The position numbers and the translations under genes were made by a program. A DNA stretch of 64,000 bases, taken from contig JAKSZT010053887.1 in the NCBI GenBank assembly GCA_026826555.1, forward strand, positions 65,875,948-65,939,947, given 5' to 3'. Under the pieces are notes generated by a model. The model searched no databases, had not been told where the DNA came from, and saw nothing but the letters and a program-made list of their open reading frames with translations. Shown here piece after piece: positions 12,425-24,502 of the stretch; within the stretch, counting starts at the first letter, position 1; each line of letters begins with the position of its first letter. The stretch is from Tolypeutes matacus (taxonomy: Eukaryota; Chordata; Mammalia; Cingulata; Chlamyphoridae).

Positions 12425-12800
12425 TTCCTCATCCCATAATACCAAAATTCTGTTGATCTACTTCCAAGAAGCCTTTCTAAATCTGCCCCCTCCTCTCTTT
12501 CACTACTGCCATTGATTTAGCTCAGTCTCACATTATCTCCCAACAAGACTCTTCTCTAATTCATCCTTCAAATCTTTTCCAGGATTAACTTTCTAAAGCA
12601 CACACCATTATCACATGCAAAACTCCTCCATTGCCAGTGAGTAAAAAATTCAAACTCAGAATTTACATGGAAAGTGCTAATCCATCTGGCTCCAACTTCT
12701 CTCAACAGTCTCATTCCATGCCACAACTTCTCCCTCCTTAGATGCTGGATTGTAACACTTTCAGTGTCCTTTTAAATTCTGAGATCCCATAGCTCTAATA
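12425..12800 (+). mobile_element. L2 LINE 3' fragment
   Basis: The pyrimidine-rich style and words such as 'actcctccattgccagtgag' and 'atccatctggctccaacttc' fit the L2 3' region (compare 62560-63238). The similarity is diverged and the limits are approximate. Confidence 0.55.
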
Positions 12801-13424
12801 TTTTTCATTTGTGCATGAAAGAGCCAATACTCACATTAAATATATATCATTATATTACTATCTTTATATTAACAACTATTATCTTGTTTCTGATGAGTCT
12901 TTAATTTTGAGTAAGCATTCCTAGAGAGAATAAATCAAGAACAGGAAATGTAAAAAGGCCTCTTCTCTATCATAGTGATTATAGCAGTTTTATATGTTAA
13001 GCTTGGCAACCAAATGAAAGTCACTAGCAAAATAGTTTGCTTAGTGTTATTTCTTATATATTTGGATGTTAAGAATAAATACCTCTGAAGATCAGGAATC
13101 CAAAAGGGCAGCATATATTATATTCACCCATTGGAGGAGTGGGAAGACCACTGTATATGTTACATTTTCATTTTATGAGGTATTAAAACAAACTTTTTCA
13201 GGAAACGTTAAAAGTCTAATAGTCCTTTGAGGGTAGTACTGAAAGGAAAACAAATAATTGAATTCTAATGCATGTAATCAAGGTGAAATGATTGGATATA
13301 CATATGGTTAAACATTAAATATGAAGCTGAGGAAGACCTCATGAAAAATATTTAAGCATGCATTTTGCAAATGTTAAAAAAAAAAAAAAGAATAAATGTC
13401 TATCAAGACACACACACACACACA
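12801..13424. other. Gene-free AT-rich stretch
   Basis: No gene seen. It ends in an A run (13378-13389) and a short CA repeat (13409-13423) just left of the insertion that follows. Confidence 0.5.
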
Positions 13425-13438
13425 AAAGTATATGGTCA

Positions 13439-15142
13439 CCAGAGCCCTCAGGAGCCCCTCTGTGTGGGGTGATATCCACTTTGGTGTTCTATGAGATCTT
13501 ACTGAGGTGTGCGTAAGCATTACCTCTAGGATGACCTCGCGATTCTCTTTGAAGTGTCTTAGCCATATGAACTCATTTGTCTTTACCTTTTCCCCCTTTA
13601 TTCAAGGTCTTTTCCAGTTGTATTGCCAGTAGGAACTTGGTATTAATCCCTCATTGCCAGGGAGGCTTATCCCCGGGAGTCATGTCCCACGCTGGGGGAA
13701 ACATGATGCATTCATATGTTGAGTTTGGCTTAGAGAGAGGCCACATTTGAGCAACAAGGAGGCTCTCAAGTGGCAACCCTTAGGCACCCCATAACAGTAG
13801 GCTGTTTCAATTACAAGAGCAAAGACTAGTAAAGCTAGTCATCAATAACTAGAAACCATTAGTGGACCATCCTCCTTTGCCAGACACTGCTCCTGCACTC
13901 AGGGGACTGTTGCTACTCCCTTGGAGAATGTGGCAGAGCTCTCCAGGCTGGGAATTCAGTATTCCCTCATTTATTGAGTGATTTTCCACCCACCATGACC
14001 ATGCCCCACCCCTTGATCATTTGAACAATTTTATATATCTTTCATGTATATTCAAGTGAACTTCTTCCTATGAAACCCCCAATCCAGACACCTCCCCACC
14101 AATGATCATCTCCTGCCCCCATTGTAATCCTTCTGTGATTTAAACCTTCCTTGAAGATGAAGCCCATATAATAGCCAAATACAATTAATAGGAAAATGAA
14201 ATAATAATGATAAGCTTAAATGTAAGAGATAAAATACATGGAAACTAAAAAAAAAAAAAAAAACAGTAAAAATAAAATTAAATTAAAGGATTGGGATATT
14301 CAAAAAATGGGAAAAATATTTTAAATTATTTTTCTTTTTATCACTGCATTATTGGGTGCCCAGTCTGTACTGTGGAACCTTTCCCCCTCACTCCCCAGTG
14401 TCTCCCAAATTTTCATTTAATTTTCAAAGAAGTTTTAGGTCACAGCAAAGACACACACAGACTACTAGAGACTCTCATATACCCAACCTCCTCTCCCTTT
14501 CCTCACCCCATATTAAAACCTTTTTGTATGTGGATGGTAACATTGTTATAACTGTTATACAGATAGTGAAACATAGCTACTAAACATTGTCAATGGTTTA
14601 CAGTATAGTTTACAATTTAGATGGTACAGTTTAATAATTTTTATTATATTTAGCTGTCCTGTGTCCACCACTGTAAGGTAATGAAAAACGTTTCCCCTGA
14701 CCACCAAATACCCCTTGTTTGATCTTTTCTGTTCCTTCCTCCCCATCCCCCTGGGGCACATGACACCCAGTCTTGACTCATTGGATGACAAGATTTATAG
14801 TTAAATGCAACAAGAGGTCTTGACACACTGATTGTCCTCCCCTATTAGGATCCACCCTTGCTCCTAAGAGACAGCCACCTGTCTGTTTCTGGGTGAATCG
14901 GTCCTCCCAAAGATGAGAGTCCATCTCCTTCCCACTCACCATGTGGGTCTCCACTCCCCGACACAATACATTATGACAGGATGAACACTCACACACTTCC
15001 CAGAAGCCTGTTTCAGATGCGCCCCGTCCTGAATGCCCCCCCAGCCTACACCTTAAACCAGTGACACTACCTTGTCATATTGCCATAAGAGCATTCCCAC
15101 TCCTGCACTTTCAACTTCATACTCACAAATCCTGTGTTCAGT
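13439..15142 (-). mobile_element. Copy C, inverted 5' segment (twin priming)
   Basis: The reverse complement of this block matches copy A: the word at 2308-2325 recurs here as 'ggccacatttgagcaacaag' (13740-13759). The left edge ends at element word CTCTGG and the sense part (15143) begins at AGACACCC. In copy A these two words are contiguous (2620-2633), so the junction lost no bases. The right part (14700-15142, read in reverse) extends the element further 5' than any other copy here. Reverse-complement 14430-14780 is again L1 3'-UTR-like. No conserved frame was found. Confidence 0.75.
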
Positions 15143-16056
15143 AGACACCCAGGTCCTATATAAGGGGGGATAGCTCCAGAGATTGATGCCTTATCAGTAG
15201 GCTATACTATGGAATTTGTGCTCCTGAGAGTGACAGAGTTGGTCTCAAATAAGTCCTCCCTGCACATGGTTCATCAGTCCCTTCTATTCAAACCTATATG
15301 TGATGCTGGAGTTTGTAAGAGTACTTCCAGATACTGGAGCCTTTGGCCTGCCCATGTGCCAGCTGTGCCTGGAATCTCAGTGGAGCTGCAACTCCTACAA
15401 CTCCTACTCTACAGTTCAATGGACTCCCCCAAGTTATCTGATGAGGAGATGATGATGGACAACGGCCATCCCAGGGAATCGAGAGAGTCCACAGCTATAG
15501 ACAGGATAATCCCATCCATCTTACCCATGGGATATAAGGCCCCTCTCACTTGGAGGTGGCGTGGACATCACCATCCCAGACTCCTCAGGACTGGGGGAAA
15601 AGCTATGGCTAGAGTGGACTTACTGATATTCTGTTGTAGACATATTATGATTCAAACAATGGAAGAAATTACAACATTGAGGTAGAGCCAGTGGCCACTA
15701 GACACTTTCAGGGCAGGGAGAGGGAAAAGCAATTGTAATACAGGGGATTTTTCAGGACTTGGGAATTATCCTGAGTGACATTACAATGACAGATATAGGC
15801 CACTTTACATCAGCATATAACATGCACAACTGTGTGGGAGAGAGTGTGGTCTACAATGTGAACTATGGTCCATGCTTAGTGGCAGTGCCCCAGGATGTGT
15901 ATATCCATTGCAGGTGATGTGCCACACTAATGAAAGATGTTTATGTGGGAAGTTATGGGAGGTGTGGGAGGTGGGGAACATAGGAATCCCTATAATTTTT
16001 GTGTAACATTTATGTAATCTAAGCATCTTTTAAAAATTAAAAAAAAAAAAAAAAAA
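15143..16056 (+). mobile_element. Copy C, sense 3' segment with poly(A)
   Basis: Collinear with copy A 2625-3540, from 'agacacccaggtcctata' to the shared terminus, then A18 at 16039-16056. The 158-codon open frame at 15209-15685 lies wholly in this repeat. It is not preserved in the homologous parts of A or B and shows no domain, so it is not called as a gene. Confidence 0.75.
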
Positions 16057-16496
16057 GAAATGAATTGGGGCAGCACATGACATTAAGTTGAGTGAAATAA
16101 GCCAGACATAAAAGGAAAAATAGTGTATGGTCTCACTTATATGAACTAAATATGATGAGTAAATTTATGGAAATGGACTAGAGAATATGGGTTATTAAGG
16201 GACAGAATCTGGATTAATAAGGGGAGAGACCACTCTGAATATATGTTGAAGGTCAATTTTAAATACATGTTAATGGGTGGAATTGATGATAATAAAACAT
16301 AATGTGTATAACAAACACTACTGATTTATAAATAAGATTGTGGTTGAAAGGGGTAGTCCAGGGAGGTTAATATTAATTGAAAGACAGAGGAATATGTGGG
16401 GACAGTATAAAATTGTGATTTTGGTGATAGAAGAAGATTCTGATTAATAATATAGATAAAAGAATGTTCTTCTACACCAAGATGTTAAAAATGTGG
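16057..16496 (+). mobile_element. L1 3'-UTR-like segment
   Basis: Starts with 'gttgagtgaaataagccaga' and 'gtatggtctcacttatatga', the hallmark words where L1 ORF2 passes into the 3' UTR. It sits between the poly(A) of copy C and the start of copy D, inside the same duplication-bounded insertion. Confidence 0.65.
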
Positions 16497-17010
16497 TGGC
16501 CTCACAATTAGAGGTGGAGTGGACATCACCATCCCAGAATCCTCAGGATTGGGAATGAGCTATGGACTAGAGTGTACATACTGGTATTCTATTATAGACT
16601 TGTGATTCTAGCAATGGAAGAAATTACGACATTGATGTGGATGCAGTGGCCGCTGGAGGCTCTGGAGGCAGGGGGAGAGAAAGACAGGTATAATGCTTTT
16701 TTGGGACTTGGGAATCATCCTGAATGGCATTGCAATGACAGATATAGGCCATTATATATCCTCCCATAGCCTGCAGAATTGTGTGGGACAGAGTGTAAAC
16801 TACAATGTGAACTATGGTCCATGCTCAATGACAATGCCTTAGGATGTGTTTATCAATTGCAATGAATGTGCCACACTAATGAAAGACGTTGTTTTTGTGG
16901 GAGGTTGTGGGAGGTGTGGGGAGCAGGGCATATGGGAACCCCTATATTTTTCGTGCAACATTTGTATCTAAAGTATCTTTGAAAAAATAAAAATATATAT
17001 TAGAGAAAAT
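16497..17010 (+). mobile_element. L1-tailed retroelement, copy D (3' end only)
   Basis: About 0.5 kb collinear with copy A from about 3012 to the terminus; marker words are 'ggtggagtggacatcaccat' and 'tgccacactaatgaaagacg'. It is 5' truncated and ends in an A-rich tail directly before the right copy of the 14-bp duplication. Confidence 0.75.
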
Positions 17011-17024
17011 AAAGTATATGGTCA

Positions 17025-20000
17025 AATAGCAAATATTGTTTTAATAATAAGATGAAAAGAGTCATAGCGCACAAAACAGTGCACTTAAACCCTTTATCTT
17101 TGCCTTTGGAATCTGGACTGATTTACACTCAGTCACACACATAGGCACAAAGTCTCCTCCTCCTCAACTAAGCCAAATCTTTCCTAAGGAGACCTTGCCG
17201 TCCACAGCCAAGAACAAAGTTAGGTGTTCCAGTGAAGCAAGTCTGGGGTTACAGCCAAATCTTTGCAAAGCGGGGAGTTCTCTAAGTAATAAAGAGTTGA
17301 CTGTGATGGCAAGAGGCTTCTTGCAGGTGCAGATGCATGTCTTTTGGAATGCAAGCAAACCCTTTCAGCTGCTTCCCTTGCTCAACCACCACCACTATAT
17401 TTTAATATCCTTTTGCCATCTTACTGGAGTTCTTTGCTCAGTGATCTCTTACTCCAACCTGGTCCAGGTGTGGGATGGAGCAAGAGACCAGAGAAGATGA
17501 GGGAGGAGCATTACATAGAAATAAAAACAAAATCATAAAATAAAAATTTTGGTAAAGTAAAAGTTTTTCTGCCATTTCCCAGGCCTTTATTCTTGCCTTT
17601 TTGCAATGTTTTTTGATTAATTCTGTTTGGGATTAATAATTGAAAACGAGCTTTCATGCATACATTGTTGATATTTTGAGTAGTATGTAAACAGACTATC
17701 AAAATGAAATCTCAAATATCAATTAAGATATCTGTATCATCAATGCCTTTTTAAAGCATATTTCCTGGACTTTATTGGGTGAGATTTTTTTTATTTCTAT
17801 CAGTCTCCTGCATTTCACACTTATCTTTGTAATAAATTAATTTTGATATAGTTTAATTTATTATCTGATCCTCTTAGAAACTGTTGCATAACAACCATCT
17901 TGGAACTCTTCATTCCCTACCTGCCGTACAGGAAATTTGCTTCTCGACAATCCTTTTTATAATAAAATCCAAATCAGTAACTGATCTGTTTAAATAGTAT
18001 TTTAGGCAAAATTAAACAGAGCAATTTCTCAAGTTCTGCAGTATGCTCATCAGTGGCAAATGAAAGTTAAAAATAAAGCAGGGGGATTTGTAAAGCATAA
18101 TTTTCTGATATCTAGTCTAATGGTTATACAAACCTACATTTTTATGATTGTCAATTTTATGTACATCATCAGATCAGACAGATTTTCCTTTGTGTGATGT
18201 TTTAAATGTCTCACAAACTCAATACATTATCTCTTTGGCCATTTGTAATTTGGCAACTCTTGCAATAAGGACAAAAGCTAGGGTAACTCTACATTTATTT
18301 TCCAGAAACATTTCAACATGCAACAGTGAAACAATTTGAAAGCTATACCTACAAATCTGAAAAGCTGTATTCTAAAAATGTGGTAGTAAATATGAAATTG
18401 ACTTATGGAATCATAACCATACTTCAGAATCATTTATCACCATGATTTGTACCCAACTTTAATAAATGGGTATAAATTTTGAAAACACTTCATGAAAAAA
18501 GCCAGTTCATAGCGAATCTAGTTTCCTCTATGCCCGATCTCCAAAGAATAAGCTCCTTTTCACATTGGCTAGAACATTCTGCCTAGAAAGTGGCAATCAA
18601 TGAGACCCTAGTAACTTTACCCACCTGCAAAATCCATCAAAGTACAAAAATAGAAGATGTCTTACAAAATGAGAATTTAGGAAAAAAACATAGAAATCTT
18701 GGTAACTAGAAGTGAGTGGTACAAAAACCATGATGAAATAACTGATGGTGACATAAATTAAAAGAATAGAGATAGGTTAAATTTCTAAGCTTACTTTGAC
18801 TCAGGAATCAGATGAAATGAATCAGATCAGCAATGCAGAAGAAAATCCTGATTTTCAAAAAAATTCCAGTGGATTAATAATATTACAACCAGGATTGTTT
18901 TCAGGATTCTAAACACAGCAAGTGGGTGATAATATTATGGTTACTGTTACATACAGGCAAGGCATTCCTCAGGGTCAAGGTATTATTTATAACCCCCCCC
19001 TTAATATTTGGTACAAAGCTCTGCTTATTCATAGTACTTGCCTAAAGGATGAGGATGATAGATGTCTTAGAAATTAACCTATGAAATCACACTTAAAGAT
19101 GCCTCTGTAAGATTCACTGGGCCTATTTTCTTTTTCTGAGTGTCGCCGGTTCAAGGGTAGAAAATGAGAAAGCAAATGGAATAGCCAAGAAATGAGAGCT
19201 CAAAAAGAATAGCCAGTTAGATAAATCACAAAACTAGGGAAAAACACTTTCAAACTAAGAAGGCAAAGAGGCCTGGAAAAGCCTCTCTTGTAATTGCCTG
19301 AATGCAAATCATGCAGCACACTGTTCAGGACCTGCAGAAGGAAATCATCTGGAGAGACAAGGCTGAGTAACTCTTCTGCAGCATTTGCTGAGGAAGACTT
19401 AAATAACAACCTCCTAATTCCTAAATGACATGTATGAAAAGGACAATGACCGACTTTTTCAGTCTCCACCAGGATCATGTCAAAAGATGTGGGCTTATAT
19501 AGTAGCAGGAGGGATTTAGGAAAAGGTTTAAGGAAGAATTTCATAACAATGTAGGTAACTGTACATGGGGATGGATTAGAGGGGGAAGTTGTGACATAGC
19601 TTCTTTGAAAATGCTTCTAAATTGTAGAGATTCTCATCCCATCACAAAAATCACTTTTCAAGATTTTCTTAGCCCTAAGATTTTAAGATTACATATTAGA
19701 GGACCAATTCAAAAATACAACTATAAAGAACATATAGGTTATATTTAGCCAGAAAATACTTCTGTCAACTAGGAAGCATTTAATCAACTAGGAAAGCCAT
19801 TTTCATACCAATCAAAATATTTGGCCTCCACAAAGTTTATTATTCAGTAACAGATCTATAAAATGAGTTAACACTACATGAAGTATTTTCTTAGCTGAAG
19901 GTACAGCTAAGTATTTAAAACTCTCAATAATAACTTTAAAGAAATTAATGCCAGGCAGTTTAACAATTCCTGACAAAAACCTGGCTTTAGACAGCATCAC

Positions 20001-20814
20001 TCTTAGATATTAGAAATATTTTCTTTAATGTACCTGTTAGGGAGTCACATCACACACCCAAGATGGAAAAAAAAAAAAAAAAAAGCAAATGATGTAAAGC
20101 TTTGGCATCATTTTAACTAAAGTATTAGTAGTTAATGTTTCTCATGGAGAACTTTTTTAAAGTTACAAAAGGCTACTGTCAAAAATTAAATTTAATGACA
20201 ATGTAGAATGAAAAATAATTCACTGAGAAACTGCTTCTTGGGTACCTTCCTTGTGTAAGGCAGGGTCCCTGTTCTCCAGAATCTACTAACCAGCATGGAA
20301 GGCGGAAAGGCTGGAAAACTCCTATGGAAATGCAGAGCAGGGAGTAACTAAACTTACCTAAGAAATCCAGCAAATAAATTTAAAACAATAAAAGCCAAAT
20401 CAAAATTTCAAATCAGATTTCTTAGCTTAGCTAGTATACATGATTACGATACAAACAAATCATTGAGGATCCAGTGCATTTACTTTCATAATCAACCTAG
20501 TAATGACAGGTAAAAAAATTGAAGCACCTCATACGTCAGCAGACCTCTACTGTCTGCCATTTCTGTTCAGTCAATTTAGTATTATTTTGCTTATGATTTC
20601 AAGTGCCTTTCATGTATTTCATCTTTGAAATTACCTGGGGAAATGAAGCCCTCAAGCTCCGAGTTGTTTTTACATCCTGACAATTTCAAACTATGATCTC
20701 CCAGGGGTAGCTCTGTCTACTTTTAACCAATTTTGAATGATTGTAAATTTCTATGTTTTGCCTTAAATTCTTTATCCTCCCTTCAGCTTCATTTTTCTAG
20801 TGCCTATGTCTGTG
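17025..20814. other. Gene-free stretch
   Basis: Mostly AT-rich with no repeat family I can name with confidence. There is a C8 run at 18992 and A runs near 20068. The longest frames (17195-17500 plus, 101 codons; 19200-19544 minus, 114 codons) have no recognisable domain, signal peptide or splice context and are treated as chance. Confidence 0.5.
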
Positions 20815-20970
20815 GTTGCCACTTAATATATCATCAAAATCACCAAGTGAACTTGTTAAAAACAAAGACAGTGACTCACCTAAGAATCTAAATCTGAATC
20901 TGGGAATTTGTATTAACTAGTCTTCTCCCAGCCCTCAAATTCTAAGGACTTCTCAAGCTCTAGCAGTTTA
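20815..20970 (+). repeat. MER5-like DNA transposon fragment
   Basis: Loose match to the MER5 order: 'accaagtgaacttgttaaaa', 'aatctgggaatttgtattaa', then 'aaggacttctcaagctctag'. Termini are missing and the match is weak. Confidence 0.4.
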
Positions 20971-21054
20971 AGGGAGCACTTTATGGCATATCCATCAACC
21001 TTAATGCTATCAATGAGCCCTAGAATAAATTTCTTTGGATCTTCATCACCATAT

Positions 21055-21345
21055 ATTATACAAATTAATTGTCATAAAAATCATATACACATGAGGAAAC
21101 TGAGGCTCAAAGAAATTAACTATCATGTGGAGCTATAAGCACTGCCAGCTTGCTGTGTAGAAAGTACTGTGGGATAAAAAAAGATAAAGGGCCCAAGAAT
21201 GAACTTGTCATTGAATTCTGGCAGTGCCACTAAAAGTGGCTTGATCTTGTCATTTAATCTATTAAAGCTCCAGTGAATTACAGTAAAATAATGATTATAA
21301 TGCTTACTTTTCTAGGTCATAGCATTTGATGGTCACTCAAGAAAT
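21055..21345. repeat. Two adjacent MIR fragments
   Basis: About 21080-21150 is antisense MIR ('acatgaggaaactgaggctc'). About 21205-21345 is sense MIR ('attctggcagtgccactaaa', 'ggcttgatcttgtcatttaa'). Confidence 0.6.
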
Positions 21346-21594
21346 ATTTGTTCATTCTAAGTCTGCTATTCTATTTTTAGCTTTTTATTTCCTTAAGCAT
21401 GAACCTCTTTAAAAATACTTCTTTAGGCCTGTTGACTTCTGAGTAAGAATGCATTCCCACCTTTAACAACCTTATTATTAGATATTAATTAGTCATCTAT
21501 ATGTGTTTATTTAAGAGGTATGCCTGTTATGAGAAGCATCATAGCAAGCCTGTTTTAATAAGCTAAAATTGGGAAAAATAGAATTTCCAAAATT

Positions 21595-21970
21595 AAAGGA
21601 CTATTAAATGAAAACAAAATTATTAAATAAAATTAGGATACAACCACACAGTGTAATATTATGCAGACATTTAAAAATTAAAATTTTAAAAGAACCTTAA
21701 ATGGCATGATAAGATAGGTACAAAATAGGATGCAAAATTATATTTGTAACATGATTTCTCATTAAAATTTTTGTATGTGCAAATGTTGTATGTTCATACA
21801 TACAAACATGTAATTGTGTCAAAAGAAGGGAAGGAAAAACACCAATCTGTTAATAGTAGTTATCTCTGGACTAGGTAATTGTGGATGAGTTTGTTTTCTT
21901 TTTTGCAGTTTGTCTGCATTTTACATTTTTTTTAAAAACCTGTGCACATTTTATATTGAGAAAAAGTGAA
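21595..21970 (+). mobile_element. Old L1 (L1M-like) 3' fragment
   Basis: Ordered match to old L1 3' ends: 'aatattatgcagacatttaa', then 'gtagttatctctggactagg' followed by a T-rich stretch. It has no coding capacity. Confidence 0.5.
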
Positions 21971-22339
21971 CATCATATAAAATAAGTTGTCCACTCACAT
22001 TTACAAATAAAACAATATAAACAAATAATGCTGCAAACTATTGAAATGGACTATGCTATCATTTGTTCCTTTTTATTCTGAGATTCTTAACAAGAACAAC
22101 TTTCTTACAAAGGTTTCTATATTATCTAACATAGCCACCATTGCATACATTAGAAGTTTTACCCTGGCAATATTTGGCTTCCCTGGAAATTCTACAGATA
22201 AAATATCTGCAACAGAAAGATCTGAAAGGGAAGAAACTATTCTTAAATGTTTGGGGTAATTTCCCATAAACTTAGGAATCAGTCTTCCCAAAACAAAAAT
22301 GCAACAGCCACCATCAGAATATTTAGCACAAGTCGTCTC

Positions 22340-22465
22340 TGTTCTGGGCACTCTTCTAGGTCCATTACGTTCATTACTCTTCTCTATGTGAATCTGGGGC
22401 AAGTATCTTAACCTTTATGTGCCTTTCTCACATAAAACAGGATGATAGGAAACTTGATAAGGGTT
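22340..22465 (+). repeat. MIR SINE fragment
   Basis: 'tgaatctggggcaagtatct', 'taacctttatgtgcctttct' and 'cataaaacaggatgatagga' follow in MIR order. Confidence 0.6.
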
Positions 22466-22589
22466 TTTTGTTTTTTTTTTTTAGTATCAATCAGTTCATA
22501 TATATAAGGTCTATGAGTAAATGCTTATATTATTACTATAACAATTATCAACATTAATTTTAGCCTTAACAACCAAATTTTAGAGACAA

Positions 22590-22960
22590 GTATATAGTTG
22601 ACCCAGATAGTAGGTGAGGAGACTGAGGCTGAGAGTTTAGTTACTTCTTAACTTATAAGTGGAAATAAGAATCCAATGCATGTCTTACTGCCATCAAAGC
22701 CCCATACATAGTCACAAAACGATTCATGCAACAGACACCATTCATAAATATTTGTAAACCCAGCGCATGGCAGACACTGAGCAATGTTGGGCATTGATTT
22801 AGTCTAGTGAGGAGGGCAAGCAGGTCTTCAAGCAATAAGTGCAATATGGGGCAACAACCGGAGAGAAAAAGATGTTAAGTGCATTTTAGAGAGGTGAGCA
22901 AAGCTTCCTAGAGGAAGCAACACTTTAGCGGAGATCTGAAGAATGAGTAGGAGTTAGCCA
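22590..22960. repeat. Ancient mammalian repeat cluster
   Basis: Bases 22590-22640 look like antisense MIR. Bases 22700-22960 match a long ancient repeat that I know but cannot name safely; words are 'gtaaacccagcgcatggcag', 'cttcctagaggaagcaacac' and 'gatctgaagaatgagtagga'. A sequence that may come from the same repeat lies at about 58360-59000. Confidence 0.45.
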
Positions 22961-24170
22961 GCAAGCTGGTGAGGAACAACAATCAGTTGGCATCAGCTCC
23001 CTGTTGTTCTGTGCTGGAACTCTGGAGCTGCCAACAGTAACTTCATGGCAGGTGACAAATGATCTGAGTGCCCACAGCTGCAGCTGCCACTTCATACCCT
23101 CTCTCTCCCACTTCCATCGTTAATGAAGTTAAGACCAGAACAGAATACATCTTAGTAGCCAAGATCTCTTCTGTTAGTCTTTGGTCCACAGGCACAAGAG
23201 AAGTCTCTTCACTCCTGTGAACAATACGGCCATAGATCCTTCTGTTGTTTTCCCCTAGCACTTGCTAAAATATCAGTTTGCATGCTACTAACTCTCATTT
23301 TTGTACTTCTTTGTGATGTGGTGTGCTCATAAATATACTCATTATAAAAAATGCATTTTATTTTTCGGAAACAGATCTAAAGCATGTTAATGCCTCTAAT
23401 GTTCCTTAAGGTTAATTCTTGCTGCTAGGAGCTCCTCTGATTTGCCCTAACTTTTAGCTGTTCTGACTTTGGAATACTCTACCTGCAGCTGCACAACACT
23501 CCAGGGATACAGGTATGCTAGAAAGTATCTATTTCAGATGTAAATAGCTTTACTGAATAAAGACAAGTCTTGTACCTTTATAGATATCCTCACATTTCAA
23601 ATAATATATTTAAAAAGATGTTTCACTTCAAACAGTCTATTTTAGATGAAGGATCTTTCTCTTTTGGCTATGGTGTATCAGGTATAACATTTCCAATATA
23701 GAGAACAACTAGAAAGATTTCTATTTCATCCCTTAGAAACCATTACTATATGACTACATGCATTTATTTGAACTTGTGGGAAAAAAATAAGAATTTATTT
23801 TCTATTCAATTGTCAAAAACCAAACAAATTAAAGTGCTTACTCTATGGTTGGTAGTTTGCTTAGTATAATAGGGGGTTTCCCAAGAAATATTCCTTTAAA
23901 GAGTTTATCATATGGTTAAGAGGCTAAAGGAAAATCATGTTAAACTGATTCAGTGACATTGACTACAAATATGGTAATATCAGGACACAGGAAGAAGGAG
24001 ACTTCCCTAGACACTGAGACAGGGAGACACAATATGGGATCCAGTAGTAGGAAAACTTCCATTATTTGTTTATATTTTGCATTGGTATATTTTTCAATGC
24101 CCAAACTTCCAAAGAATAAAGAAAAGTATTTTTTTCAGGGCATTGTGTTTGTATCTTTCAAAATGATAAT
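22961..24170. other. Gene-free stretch
   Basis: No gene or named repeat seen. The short frames on both strands show no domain. Confidence 0.5.
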
Positions 24171-24349
24171 TTTTTTTTAAAGATTTTATTTATTTATTCA
24201 TTTATCCCCCCCTTGCTGCTTGTGCTCGCTGGGTCAGCTAACCATGCCGTGCGGGCGGGCTTGCCTTCACCAGGAGGCCTCGGGAACCGAACCCGGGGCC
24301 TCCCATATGGTAAACGGGAGCCCTACTGATTGAGCCACAGCTGCTTCCC
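24171..24349 (-). mobile_element. DAS-type tRNA-derived SINE, antisense
   Basis: On the minus strand it starts with 'agggaagcagctgtggctca', carries an A-box-like word (TGGCTCAATCAGTAGG) and a B-box (GGTTCGGTTCCC), and ends in an AT-rich (AAAT)n tail (24171-24210). The perfect 10-base duplication TCAAAATGAT flanks it at 24158-24167 and 24350-24359. From memory, this promoter and body match the DAS SINEs of Xenarthra. It is mobilised by L1; it is not a functional tRNA gene. Confidence 0.8.
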
Positions 24350-24489
24350 TCAAAATGATCATTTAAAGAAAAAAAATATATGCTCTGTAGAAATTATTTT
24401 TTTCAAAACATATTAGAGAATTTTGACAGAACCAGCTTCACTATCTGGAGAAAATTCTATTTAGATTGTTTTATGAACACAGCAGTCAA

Positions 24490-24502
24490 CCACTAGGGGG
24501 AA
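24490..24502 (+). promoter_or_regulatory. CTCF-like motif (weak)
   Basis: CCACTAGGGGGAA agrees with the CTCF core CCASYAGRKGGCR at all but one informative position. A single motif in AT-rich DNA is weak evidence of binding. Confidence 0.3.

Larger units (their letters stand above)
13425..17024 (+). mobile_element. Single retroelement insertion with 14-bp TSD
   Basis: The 14-base word AAAGTATATGGTCA occurs exactly at 13425-13438 and at 17011-17024. It bounds a 3.57 kb block made of retroelement sequence from end to end. Inside, 13439-15142 is the inverted 5' part of copy C and 15143-16056 is its sense 3' part with poly(A). Bases 16057-16496 are L1 3'-UTR-like, and 16497-17010 is copy D with an A-rich tail. 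The A-rich start of the duplication and the 3' A-rich tail are hallmarks of L1-endonuclease target-primed reverse transcription. Confidence 0.8.

Noticed and set aside
15209..15685. 158-codon open frame
   Set aside because: It lies entirely inside copy C of the retroelement family. Homologous positions in copies A and B do not keep the frame open, and there is no domain.
19200..19544. 114-codon minus-strand frame
   Set aside because: No recognised domain, no membrane or signal pattern, and no neighbouring exon signals. It is of a length expected by chance in 64 kb.
24171..24349. Functional tRNA gene from A- and B-box words
   Set aside because: There is no cloverleaf with paired acceptor stem, and it has a SINE tail and target-site duplication. 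It is a tRNA-derived SINE.
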